A stretch of DNA of 64,000 nucleotides from contig NC_070607.1 of NCBI RefSeq assembly GCF_027172205.1, forward strand, positions 71,176,831 to 71,240,830, in the 5' to 3' direction. The position numbers and the translations under genes were made by a program. The DNA is from Podarcis raffonei. Taxonomy: Eukaryota > Chordata > Lepidosauria > Squamata > Lacertidae. This document shows, piece by piece, positions 44,698 to 55,232 of this stretch. The notes below the pieces were generated by a model. That model made no database searches, had not been told where the DNA came from, and saw only the letters and a program-made list of their open reading frames with translations. Position 1 is the first letter of the stretch, and each line of letters begins with the position of its first letter.

Positions 44698-46301
44698 CTC
44701 ATAACTAAACCTTTTCCTGCCTCCCCTAAGCTGTTCCTCATTTTGTTCCTCCTCACAGAAAACACTGTCATTTTTGAATGGAAAATGTTATACTGTGATG
44801 TATTATAAATAGGGTTATTATATTTAAATTGCCTGTCTTGTGAACCACTTCAAGCACAATGTACATGTGGGAAATATGATATACAAATAAGTTAATTGAC
44901 TATGACACTCATACTATGGGCCGTATTCAGCTAAATAGCTCTGCAAACATAATGATTGGTTCTAGTGCACCAGGGCTTCCTCTGCTCTCCTACCCTCGTG
45001 CCCTTCCCATATCTGCTCTGTGGTTGGGGAGACCCCAGAACAGATTGGGGGGGGCACACAGGGGGGGAAATATGCCATTGCCCAAAGAGAAATCCTTGAG
45101 CTGATGGAACCAGTGACTTAGCGCTGTTTTGAAGACATCCCAATGACTTGACTAGGGATCTTTTGGGGGGAAGGGTTTGCTGCCATCAGAAAACAGTGTC
45201 TGTCAGCCTCATTATGCACTCCGAATCCACCCCATTGTGGGGCTTGATGTATCAAAACCAACACAGTTTACATTTATTCTGGCATTCAGTGTGTCTGTGT
45301 ATGTGTGTAAGAGAAAAAGAGGGGATTATATATATATATATAGCCTATGTGGTTTCCCCAATTCCGCAAGATGGGATTGTTTTGGAAGGGTAAAAGGCCA
45401 CTTTCTCAAGTGATGCTGTAGCATTTACTGAAGACAACAGAAGCCCAGGCTCTTAGTCCGTAGCACTTGTCTTGGTCTACTTAGTAAGCACCTGTGTCCC
45501 AAGCCCAGCTTTCATCTTGTCTTTTCATGTTTCTTGTTTACATAATTAGTGTTGCTCACTTAGTATTTAGATGTATATTTATGCAGCCTTTGAAGGCCTG
45601 CATGAAATTGAACTACAGGAAACCGTACACAGGTTTTTATTTCTAAAGCAGCGGGCAGGGAGAAAAGTTAGCTAGGAAGAGGAACAGTAAGTTCAAACAA
45701 AAAGCACATCTTCCTAGATAATTGCATATGGATGCAAAACCTTTCAAACAGAATGCAGAGCATAGCATCTCAGGCCTCCTAGACTAATTTCTAATTCAAA
45801 CAAATGAGGTTTTGACTTTTCCTCGCTTTTCTTTACCCTGAAAGCTCATGTTGATTTAAAACATAAAACTAACAGCTGAGGACATAAGAAGGCACTTTCT
45901 TTTCCACCATGTATTTGTCACATGCAGCACTCTTTCCATTCTGCTGCAGTTCATCTTCCACCCCAAAGTACATTATTCAGCTTACTGCCCACTGTGGCAA
46001 AATTATGTAACTTATTAAATTGCATAGATGAGGTTGACATTATTCCATCCTGTTCATTTCAATTGAAAGGAAACACAATGCAAGTGGTGGCCTAATCAAT
46101 TCTGTATTGTTTGCAGACTAACTGCAACAACACCTGCAAATCAGTGGATTGACTTCCATTGCAAAGATGGGACATCTAAAAAAAACTTCAACCGTTTCCA
46201 TTCCTGTTTCCCTTTTCATCAGAATTCTCCCACAATCCTACTCACAGTCCAGTCCTAGGCATGGTCGTCTAGCTGACCCATTTATTAGGCATTCATCTTA
46301 A
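44698..46301. other. Mostly unassigned; L2 tail at about 44835-44900, (TA)n at 45328-45342
   Basis: 'TTGTGAACCACTTCAAGCAC' then 'GATATACAAATAAGTTAAT' is an L2-like sense tail. G runs occur near 45050-45070. No exon recognised. Confidence 0.5.
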
Positions 46302-46500
46302 GGGGAAATGCTGTAGCTCAGCGGTAGAACATCTGCTTTGCATGCAGAAGGTCCAAAGTTCAATTCAAGCTTCTCCAGGTAGGGCTGGGAGAAATTCCTG
46401 TCTCAAACCTTGGACAGCTGCTGCCAGTGAATGTAGGCAATACTGAGCTCAGGGGACCAATGGTCTGAGTCGGTATGAGGCTGCTTCCTTTGTTCCTGTG
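46302..46500 (+). mobile_element. tRNA-Ala-derived SINE, near complete
   Basis: Best copy of the family: A box 'TGTAGCTCAGCGGTAGAACA', anticodon arm 'CTGCTTTGCATGCAGAAGGT' (TGC), B box 'AAGTTCAATTC', and tail 'GCCAGTGAATGTAGGCAATA' to 'GTCTGAGTCGGTATGAGGC'. The tRNA part resembles tRNA-Ala throughout, but the cloverleaf acceptor stem is broken, so it is a SINE and not a tRNA gene. Confidence 0.85.
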
Positions 46501-46795
46501 ATTTGTTTGCACAGAGTTTGCAGGGAGGTTATAAATCATCCCTGCTTATGGACCATTCATTCTTACTTGTTTTTGCAGTTAAATGCAATTGCATCAAGCA
46601 ATCTCACCCTTTCCCGGGCATCCCTTCATCATTTTAATTGTGCAACCTGAATTTGCTGGCATGTAATTGAATCCCAACTGCAATCTAAGGACAGTCTGGA
46701 AGCTCCCTATGTCAACTCACAAGTGAGCCCATTTAAGTTCTTAGGGATTTATATCCCTAGTAAGCATGTTTAAATACTAAGCCCAAATGTTTGCC
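46501..46795. other. Unassigned
   Basis: No recognised element. Confidence 0.5.
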
Positions 46796-47800
46796 TGCAA
46801 ATCACTTATTGATTGGTTGGCATCCATCTGTCTTGGGAGACTATGGTAGAGTGCATCTTTGAGGGTGAAGTCAAACTGTTGGAGAGTTACGGTGCCTGCT
46901 GTGGCCGGAGAAACCGATATGGAGGAGACATGTTTTGTTGCAGTTGGGGCAAATGAAGTCATTTGATTATGCTGGTGCAGGTGTACTATGATGTTTCCTC
47001 TTTCTGCACTCCTCCCAGTGGTCATTCCTCCTCTGGTCACTGCTGTGGATACACAACCTGATTGTCTCCAAGTGCAGCAGTCATCTGCAAGGGACTCCCA
47101 CGTGGCACAGTTAATGTTGCAAGCCATCATTGGCAGACATTATTGTAATGCAGAGATCATTGCAATATCATTTGCAGACATCATTGTAATGCAGAGGTGG
47201 TCTGCCCCTGGACCTGGTGCCATCTTCCATTCTGTGGACCTGACCAAGCCAGCAGAGATGTGGCTGAGACAGGAGTGTGAACATGCTGGGAATGTGGGCT
47301 TGGGAGAGCACATCTTTGTTTGAGACTTTGTCCTGCCATATGATGCCCCAATCCTTCCTGACATAGTGCATATGGAAGGCACTGAGGCATTGCTTCTGGC
47401 AGGTGTAAGTTGCTCACATTTCACCACCATGAAGCTGTGTGCTCAGTACACAAGCCTGGTAGACCTGCATCCTGTCTTGGTCATAGACATCACCTTCTCC
47501 CATGGCCTCTTAAAGAGGCAAGCCATTGCCATAGCTTACCTTGTCAATGTGCTTGTCCTGCTCAATATTGATGGAAAGGTTGCTGGTTATGGTAGAATCA
47601 AGGTAGGCAAAATCGTCTACCACCTCAAGTATGTGGTCACCATTGCTGATGTGTGGAGTGCTGGCAAAGTCCTGACCTCAGTCTTCATCAGGCTGATGGT
47701 ACCCCAGGTAGGCTTGGGAGCCTACAAATCACTACATCTTGCGTATAGAAACCCACCATCCGCTGACTGTAGAACATCAGTGATTTTCTCCTCTAACATC
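46796..47800 (-). mobile_element. LINE ORF2 3' fossil with C-terminal zinc finger
   Basis: On the - strand, in broken frames: 'LCWLGQVHRMEDG' and 'RGRPPLHYNDVCK' (conserved R-W-L-G-H-V-x-R-M and G-R-P-x-x-R-Y-K-D segments downstream of the reverse transcriptase), 'WESLADD', then a C2H2-type finger from about 46962 to 46890 ('FICPNCNKTC' ... 'IGFSGHSRH') and the end 'LKDALYHSLPRQMDANQ'. About 1 kb. The clade is not one I can name safely; it is not the CR1 or L2 type seen elsewhere here. Several frameshifts make it inactive. Confidence 0.75.
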
Positions 47801-48519
47801 TCGAGCAACAGCAAAAGAATCCCCGTTCCATGATGGTAGGGAAGCTTTTATCTTCACACTCTGAAATTGTTGCCCCTCCAGCTGTTTTGCTAGCCTGCTC
47901 TTTTATGCCTTGTTCTGTAGAATAACATGCTCATTTGCAACTGTGCTCCTGGACCAGGTGGGGTCAGTTACAACACTGACAGCATTCAGTTAAAAGCCAC
48001 ATGCCTGCACATCCTTGCAGATTTCAAGTGCATACTATGAAGCATCAATCACAATTTTTTCATATACCTTGGCAATGGAATTCCAAGGCTATCTTTTATT
48101 TTAAAAATCGATATGTTTCACTCTGGCTTTATTTTAATAAACAGAGCCCTGTGAAATATAATTTTATTTTAAAGATGGAGAACCTATTTCATGCAAACCG
48201 TGGTCCTAAAATAGAAGCATGCCTCAGCAGACATCTGTTTTCTCTGTGTCTGTAGCTAGTATGTCTTTACCAAGGGACCAAGAGCCCTCCAGCTCTGCAC
48301 CACATGTGCCATATATATAATGCATTGGGAACCATTTTGCATTAGGTATTCAGGACTTAAGTAGTCTGAACAGCTGTTTTTGGATTGGAGGCCTTTTGGT
48401 TCAAGCCCCAGCAGGGACGTGTTCCTTCTTGTTGTGGAGAATAGAGCTGTGACTTTGCTGTCAAATTCTATATAGGACCTTGAGTGACATATTTGGCAGC
48501 TGCTTGCTGTGTTTTAAAA
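47801..48519. other. Unassigned
   Basis: No recognised repeat or exon. Confidence 0.5.
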
Positions 48520-48596
48520 CTGTTGCTTTTGAAGGAAGTGGTGTTGCTTTAAGACTGGCATTGTATGTTCCCCTGTGCTTTTATATTTGTAAATAA
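48520..48596 (+). repeat. 77-bp module, copy A, with poly(A)-signal end
   Basis: 'CTGTTGCTTTTGAAGGAAGT' to 'TATATTTGTAAATAA' is repeated with few changes at 50188-50264. The common 'GGCATTGTATGTTCCCCT' and the AATAA(A) end suggest the 3' half of an LTR or a retroelement terminus. Confidence 0.7.
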
Positions 48597-49445
48597 TTCA
48601 ATAAATTAATACTGATTATAGCTCTGACCTGAGAAGAGTTCATGCCACTCTGAAGAGCAGTCATTCTTGTTAAAACTATTTTGTTTCCAAACGCTTGACT
48701 GGCTTTTAATCCAGGCCAATGTTCTCCTTCTGCACCAGCTAATAATTCATTTCCAAGGATCTGGGACACAGTCTCTCAGCAATGGTGCAGCAACATCCTT
48801 TTAATAGCCTAAATGGTGTGTGAAGGGCACATGAAAGGTTCCACAATCTCTTGACCATCTTAGTTAGCATCAGACCATTGCCTTCCAAAGACCGTCTGGT
48901 CCAAATTTGATGGCAATTTACAATGAAGTGCTACCGCTCTGTTGGAAGGTCATAATGGGTTTAATCCAGCACAGTGCTGCTGAGTGTCTTGTCCAAAGGC
49001 CTTGGAGTTCCAGAAAAGACAGGATTAGTCCTGAACATCTAGTGTCTTATTATTCCAAGATGGAGCTCAGCACCCAGTCTAATCAAGCTGCAAAGCAGTA
49101 TTTTAATAGCGGGTGAAGAATCAATGAGAATATAATGCTTTAGTACTCAGGGCTGCTGTTTCCCTAGAGCGTGTGGTGAAGGAAAGAGGATTAATAGTTC
49201 CACCACCTAATGTAACAATGGAGAGTTTCCCAGCATGATAAAATGAGCAGCAGTTGTATAAGTGATGCTCTCACATTTTAAGAACTCAAGAAGAGCCTGC
49301 TGGATCGAGCCGATGGCTGATGAAACCATTCTTTGAAACTATGTGTTAGTGAGAAGTGGAAGAACCATTTGCATTTGGGGCCGGCTGCTCATAAAATTAC
49401 CTTGTGGACAACAGGAAGACAGTTTTGGCATTGCAACTTGAGTAC
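48597..49445. other. Unassigned; short CR1 trace at 49282-49320
   Basis: 'AAGAAGAGCCTGCTGGATCG' is an antisense CR1 terminus of about 40 bases. Confidence 0.5.
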
Positions 49446-49865
49446 AATAATAATATTATAATAATTTATTATTTATACCCCGCCCCGCCCATCTGGATGG
49501 GTTTCTCCAGCCACTCTGGGCGGCTTCCAAAAGAATATTAAAATACAATAGTATATTAAACACTAAAAGCTTCCCTAAACAGGGCTGCCTTCAGATGCCT
49601 TCTAAGAGTCTGGTAGTTGTTTTTCTTTTTGACATCTGGTCGGAGGGCATTCCACAGGGCGGGTGCCACTACCGAGAAGGCCCTCTGCCTGGTTCCCTGT
49701 AACTTGGCTTCTCTCAGTGAGGGAACCACCAGAAGGCCCACAGTACTGGACCTGAGTATCTGGGTAGAACAATGGGGGTGGAGACGCTCCTTCAGGTATA
49801 CTGGACCGAGGCCATTTAAGGGCTTTAAAGGTCAGCACCAAAGATAGAACCTCTGATTTGGGCGA
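49446..49865 (-). mobile_element. L2-like LINE 3' end, antisense
   Basis: The tail 'TTATTATTTATACCCCGCCC', 'GACATCTGGTCGGAGGGCAT' and 'CCTTCAGGTATACTGGACCG' are the reverse of the family at 452-836. The - frame reads 'APALWNALRPDV'. It extends somewhat further 5' than the other copies. Confidence 0.8.
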
Positions 49866-49954
49866 TACTAAGTGAGGAAATCATCTATTGTGTATGGCTT
49901 AATAGCTAATGCTTTAGAGCATTTTTCATGGAAGAAAAGCTACCTCTAAGGTCA
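49866..49954. other. Unassigned spacer
   Basis: AT-rich sequence between two LINE fragments. Confidence 0.5.
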
Positions 49955-50110
49955 GAGGCAGCATGCCTCTGAATACCAGTTACAGGGAATCACAACTGGG
50001 GAGTGTGCTTTTATGCTCAGGTCCTGCTTGTGAGCTTCCCACAGGCATTTGGTTGTCCACGGTGAGGACAGGGTGCTGGACTAGATGGCTCTTCTTACTT
50101 TCCTATGCTT
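49955..50110 (+). mobile_element. CR1-type LINE 3' end
   Basis: 'CTCTGAATACCAGTTACAGG', 'CCACAGGCATTTGGTTGTCC' and 'GGTGCTGGACTAGATGGCTC' match the sense CR1 terminus at 43955-44140. Confidence 0.8.
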
Positions 50111-50187
50111 GCTTGCTTGGGTCAGGAATGGAAAGGAATAGTTTTTGTTTAGATAAGTAAGTTTTTTTAAAAGCCATCAAGGGCATG

Positions 50188-50264
50188 CTGTTGCTTTTGG
50201 AGGAAGTGGCGTTCCTTAAGACGGGCATTGTATGTTCCCCTACGGTTGTATATTTGTAAATAAA
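50188..50264 (+). repeat. 77-bp module, copy B
   Basis: Copy of 48520-48596, ending TTTGTAAATAAA six bases before a Tigger-like element. Confidence 0.7.
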
Positions 50265-50270
50265 CAGATA

Positions 50271-50538
50271 CAGTGGAACCTCAGAAGCCAAATGTCTACG
50301 AACTCAAATGTTTCGGCTCCCGAATGATCAAAACCCAGAAGTGATCGAAACCCAGAAGTGATTGTTCCGGTTTTCAAATGATTTTCAGAAGCCGAATGTT
50401 CAGCGTGGCTTCCACGGCTTCTGATTGGCTGCAGCGTGCTCCTGCAGCCAATCAGAAGCTGCGCCTTGGTTTTTGAAGTGTTCTGGGAGTCAAACGGACT
50501 CCTGAAACAGATTAAATTCGAAAACCAAGGTACGACTG
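50271..50538. mobile_element. Tigger-like MITE, subfamily with 18-bp perfect hairpin
   Basis: Ends CAGTGGAACCTCAGAAGCC and CCAAGGTACGACTG, TA flanks at 50269-50270 and 50539-50540. Inside, 50417-50434 and 50442-50459 are perfect 18-bp inverted repeats around a 7-nt loop. The core differs from the 1140/9366/35699 subfamily. Confidence 0.85.
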
Positions 50539-50984
50539 TATTAGAAAAAGATGTCCAGTTCTCTCCCACCATACAAGTAAACTGACCCTATGCAAAAGGG
50601 CATCCCCAAACTCTCTGCCAGCTGAGGAGTGACCTAAGCATGGAATTGTGAGCAAATATAATTAAGGAAGGTAAAATATCTGGCACATTTGCACTGAGCT
50701 CTGTAGGTTCTTGTGGTTCTGTAAGACCCAGAGTTACTCCTGAGTAACTCAAGGAATCTTTTCCCTCAACAGTTCCTTTCTCAACAGTGATGCCAAGACA
50801 GCTGTTGCAGGAGTCCACATGGCAGCATCTGACTCCTAGCTACTCTTTTTACAAAACAAAACCCAAAGCACTCAACTTCCGCTACATCATATCCTTCAAG
50901 ATCTAGAAGCAGAACTGGACCAGTAATTTTCATTGGTGAGATCCTGTTGCTCTAATCACAGGAACAGAGAAAATTGGCTTATAC
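50539..50984. other. Unassigned
   Basis: No recognised element or exon. Confidence 0.5.
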
Positions 50985-51060
50985 ATTATAGTGGTCCATC
51001 TAGCTCAGCGTTGTCTGCACTGGCTGCCAGTGGCTTTCTAGGGTTTATAGTGGCCTGTGA
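50985..51060 (-). mobile_element. tRNA-Ala SINE tail, antisense
   Basis: 'TAGTGGTCCATCTAGCTCAG' and 'TGCACTGGCTGCCAGTGGCT' are the reversed tail of the family. The tRNA head is not recognisable. Confidence 0.6.
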
Positions 51061-51172
51061 TCAGCAGAACCAACTAGCTCCTGGTGCTTGGTTGTGTAGT
51101 TCTTCAGGAAGCACACAGCTGAAAATAATTTTACTTAAGGAAAAGTTCTGAGTCTTTCTGCATTTGAAAGAT

Positions 51173-51205
<33 letters not shown>

Positions 51206-51984
51206 ATACACTGCAGGGACAGTGGAAGCAAGAGCTCAAAGTAGAGCTCATCTTCCCCCTTCTCTTTTGCTGGTGGAAATGGTCATAGATCCATGGGTTT
51301 GCCTCACCACTTGGACAGAAAAGGAAATGGAGGTTATCAGCTCATTTACTTTAAAGCATTTCCCTCTCTTTCTTCCATTCACACAGTGTCAAGCATGCTT
51401 TATGCTGACCAGTGTTATTACTCCCTTTGGGGGGCGGGCGGGGGGGCTTAACATGAAATTAACATATTCATTTCCATCCAAAGAATGTATTACTAGGGGC
51501 TCCCATTGCATAAACAAATGATATTACTCTTGGCTAGAGAAGAGACAGAATTAGTTGTTTCAGAAAGGCCGGATGAAGGTTAATAAGATTATTCTGTTTG
51601 CTGCTCATAGGAGAACTGGATATGTACAGATGTAAAAGCTTGACTCTAATTGCCATTGTTAGCAGTGGACTTGATTTCCTCTGCTCATAGATGCTTTGCT
51701 GCAGCACTGATAGCAAGAGCTGAGACTCCAAGAAACTATCTGCAGTCATGGGGTACCAGAAATAAAACCCAATCCATGCATCACAAATCAATACTAAATT
51801 GATCTTCTCCCCTCACTTTATGAACCAAATTGCAGTGGAGGCTGAGATGATGGCCAAGGAAGTATAGTCATGTTATGGATAGGAGGAGTACATACAGTTC
51901 ATTCTCATTCCATACAAAAAAAAAATAGCAGGTAGAACTCATGTGTGTCATAGTGTGCCTCTGCTTGGGGTCAACAAGGAGGAA
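51061..51984. other. Unassigned; (CA)n at 51173-51200
   Basis: About 14 CA units and a worn extension to 51212. A G-rich run lies near 51430-51447. No exon. Confidence 0.6.
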
Positions 51985-52060
51985 GAGGTTCAGGTTCAGC
52001 ATGTGGAATTAGGTAAACGTTTGCCTGAGACCCTGGAGAGCCTCTGCCAGTCTAAGTTGG
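51985..52060 (+). mobile_element. tRNA-Ala SINE remnant
   Basis: 'GCCTGAGACCCTGGAGAGCC' and 'TCTGCCAGTCTAAG' belong to the post-tRNA body of the family. It abuts a CR1 copy. Confidence 0.5.
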
Positions 52061-52061
52061 A

Positions 52062-52550
52062 AGAGGTTCAGTAAAGGGCAACCAAAGAGGTTGGACTGAC
52101 TCCCCTATGAGAAAAGGGCTTTATAGTTTAGAGCTTTATAATTTAGAGAAAAGGTGAGTAATGGCAGATTACGCATGGTGTAGAGAAAGTTTTTAGAGAA
52201 TTTGTTTTTCTCTCATTTTGATAGTACTGAGTGTTTAAAGATTAAGGAAAGCAAAAAAAAAGAAAAGTACTTTTTCATACAGCCCATAATTAAACTATTG
52301 AATTTGCTCCCATGAGTTGTAATGATAGTCACCAACTTGGATGGCTTTAAAAGAGGATTAGACAAACTCTTGGTGGGTGAGGCTATCAATCATTAGTCAC
52401 AATAGCTATGTTCTGCCTCCAGTGATGAGGCAGTATGCCTTTGAATTGCAGTTGCTGGGAATGGCAAGTTGGGAGTGTGTTCTTGTGAAAACAGGAAGCT
52501 GGACCTTTGGTGTGATCCAGCAGAGCTTTTCTTGTGCTCTTACGTAGACA
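52062..52550 (+). mobile_element. CR1-type LINE 3' region
   Basis: 'CAGTAAAGGGCAACCAAAGA' starts the typical C-terminal ORF2 text. 'CTTGGATGGCTTTAAAAGAG' encodes the L-D-G-F-K-R segment, and 'TTGTGCTCTTACG' is the terminus. About 490 bp, the longest sense CR1 3' end here. Inactive. Confidence 0.8.
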
Positions 52551-54496
52551 ATTCTGGAGTAGCTGGACAAGTAGTATCTGGCCTGGAATCAGGCAGCTTC
52601 TGATGTTTCCTATCTCCTGCCATTCCTCACCTTCAGGCTGTCCACTCCCAAAGCTCCTCCAGCCTAATAGAAATGGCTGTTGGCATTTTGTTACACACAT
52701 TTGTATGCAACACCCAGATTGGGTGAATTAACAGTCTAAGAATTAGGCAAGATAGCTACACACCTGAGGATGACTGTACACTACAGAGAGGAAAGTCACA
52801 CACTAGAGTGTATGTCCAGGGAGGCATCTAACTGGGCATTCCCCTCCAATTCCATCATGCACACCAGACTATTAGACTAAAAAGTTTGAGAAACATTGTC
52901 TTAAAGGAATAAGAGGAAACCTTTTTTATTGCTGCAGATCTCAAGTGCATCAAAATTTGCAGGTATTCTGACTTCCCTGTTATGGAAATTCTAGTCTCAA
53001 TATAGTCTCTCTTTAAAAAATAAAATAAAAGCAAGGCTTCAGTGTGTGAATATTCCATAGTGTGCTTGAGAAGAGCCTGGCCTTCTTGGCCAAAAGGTCA
53101 TTCCAATTTGCAAAGCTGAGCTCTATCATACTTTTACTTCTCCTTCTCCCATTGCCAGTCGCTTGGGGAGCTTGATCGGTATTTTCTCTCTGAAGATTAT
53201 GAATGGGAAAACGGTGAATAGTGTAACTTTGATTTTAGTTCTGCTTGAAGTTCAGAATTTGTTCTCAAAGCCACATGCCATTATATTTTCATCCAAGCCA
53301 AGGCTCTTTTCTTTCACACCACGTTCTGCTCAGTGATCTACGCTAAAGATTAAAGTGCATCATGTAAAACTTTTTTGGGTCAATTTTTGGAGGTTTGTCT
53401 GACATCAATAAAGCAAAATCAGGAAACAGCCAACTTAAGCATCACCAGGCAGTCGAAGGCAAGCTAATACCAGCTGCGGCATCCGACTGCCAGATAGCTT
53501 GTCAGTCCTTTCCTAACCGAGAAATGGTCTATTGATTCCTTCTATCAGTGGTGATACAGTACCCATTTTTATAAGCACTCTAGTCTCAGTCCTACCAGAA
53601 GGAAACTGTTACAGCAAGACACAAACTCCATGAACCAGATTCTGCAAACAGGGATGGGAATTGATATGCTACCATGTCTGAGTGACATTTTCTATTAATA
53701 GGTGTGGGGGATTTTTTTGGCATTGCTGTTTACTTTAAAGTTGCTCCTGTGGAAATTGAATGACTCCCCCCACCCCACGCTCTCCCTAGCTGAACTCATA
53801 TAAAACTTAGTCTTATGACATACAGAGAGTAGTTTTTTGCTTTTCTTCTCTTCAGAGTTCTGCTTCTGCCAGAGTCTAAATATGGAACTCTGAAATACTG
53901 TGAACTTAAGGGTGGGGGAAAGCACAAAAGGATTGATTTTGGAAAGTTCTGTTTACACTACTGATTTATGTTGGTTTTTGTCACTTTTAACGGTCATAGT
54001 GTCACCTAAAGAATCTTGGAAACTGTAGATTGGTATGTTGCTGAAAGCTTTACAGTTCCAAGAATGACTGAGGAACAGAGAATGTCTATTAATTCAGTTT
54101 AAGTCTTAATGGTGATTATGGGATTGATTGAGTCTAAACTTAAAAGCAAACCTGCCTAAGGGCTGAATCACACCTACTTTTTGCCTCACACTTCCTAGGC
54201 TAAGGTCCATGCTTTCCCAGTCCATGTCTGAACACTTTTCACTGTTTTCCCCAGGAAAACCTGATCTTTATCACTCAATTGGAGCAAACGGCTTTTTGTG
54301 TTTTCCATGGATTGTTGTTTCCTCTGATTCAGCAGCAAAGAGCAGGTTTTCATGGGGAAAGCGTCATGGCAGAGGAAAAATCTGTTGTACACAGACCTGA
54401 AAAGCCCAGACCTGTGCCTAGAAATGTGGAGTAAGGGTAAGTGGAGATGAGCCCTAGTTCACAGTTTCTAAAATAAGATGCAAACCAAAACACAGC
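52551..54496. other. Unassigned, largely unique
   Basis: No recognised exon. 54000-54075 may hold a worn MITE fold-back ('GGAAACTGTAGATTG', 'CTTTACAGTTCCAAGAATG'). Confidence 0.45.
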
Positions 54497-54800
54497 CATC
54501 CTTCAAAATTCACACTCTTCCAGATTTTGCAACGCAGGAGAAAAATCCATCACTGTAAAAAGGTGCACAAAAATGCATATTTTGGGGGGAAATAACATAC
54601 AAAATGCATTGTATTATGGATATGGCTTTGCAAAAATGTGTATTTTGGTGTCGGGGAGAAATGATACTAAAATGCAGATAAATTTTCATGAGGACTTAAA
54701 ATAAAATGCGAACTGATGTTGAAATATGAAGAGCTGAATTTAAGATCAGAAAAATAAGAAACGGAGAGAAACTCATACTGGCAGATTTGCTCATCCCTAG
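54497..54800. repeat. hAT-like low-copy repeat, copy 2
   Basis: Homologous at both ends and in the middle to 44405-44697, with extra internal AT-rich sequence ('GCACAAAAATGCATATTTTG'). The right end TTTGCTCATCCCTAG is the reverse complement of a CAGGGATGAGCAAA-like hAT terminus. Confidence 0.6.
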
Positions 54801-54985
54801 TGAGGATATACCCTAGCACTAAACTGCAGCAAGAACATTGATGTTTAGAATGGGTGTTGATGATAGCTGTACCAGTGCAGTGCCACAGGTCATAGTGTTC
54901 TGCCTGCATTCCTGGGATGCTGCTCAGGCAGATGGCGCAAGAGTAGCATGAATAATGCCAAGATTGAAATTCTTACTATGCCCAT
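54801..54985. other. Unassigned spacer
   Basis: Ends in CCCAT (54981-54985), the left copy of the duplication made by the next LTR. Confidence 0.6.
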
Positions 54986-55232
54986 TGTTATGTACTGAAG
55001 TTCTCACCCTGGGCCAGCAGGGGGATACTGTAGATAGTTATGCAAATAAGGGATCGAAAGTGACGTTCAGTGATTGGATAGTTTTAGAAAATTGTTACAG
55101 TTACGTTGTACTGGAGCTCTTTATAAGCAGGCTGACTGAACCCTTCAGTTCAGTTCTGTTCTGGCCTGTGAATAAACAAGAGCTGTTTGAAGAATCACTG
55201 TGTCGTCTGATATGTTCACCCACAACTTAACA
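54986..55232 (+). mobile_element. Solo LTR (endogenous retrovirus-type)
   Basis: 247 bp, begins TGTTATGTACTGAAG and ends CACAACTTAACA. TATA-like 'TTTATAAGCAGG' and AATAAA are about 65 bases apart. The perfect 5-base duplication CCCAT is at 54981-54985 and 55233-55237. Very similar to 4883-5128. Whole as an LTR, no internal region; apparently a young insertion. Confidence 0.9.

Noticed and set aside
46302-46375. tRNA-Ala gene with TGC anticodon
   Set aside because: A and B boxes are present, but the acceptor stem does not close and the sequence continues into a SINE body repeated elsewhere in the window.
47366-47833. 155-codon + frame as a host gene
   Set aside because: It is the antisense of a LINE ORF2 fossil whose - strand frames show conserved LINE motifs.
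51173-51212. Z-DNA-type regulatory element from the CA run
   Set aside because: CA repeats can adopt Z-DNA, but nothing around it suggests a function, so it is kept as a simple microsatellite.
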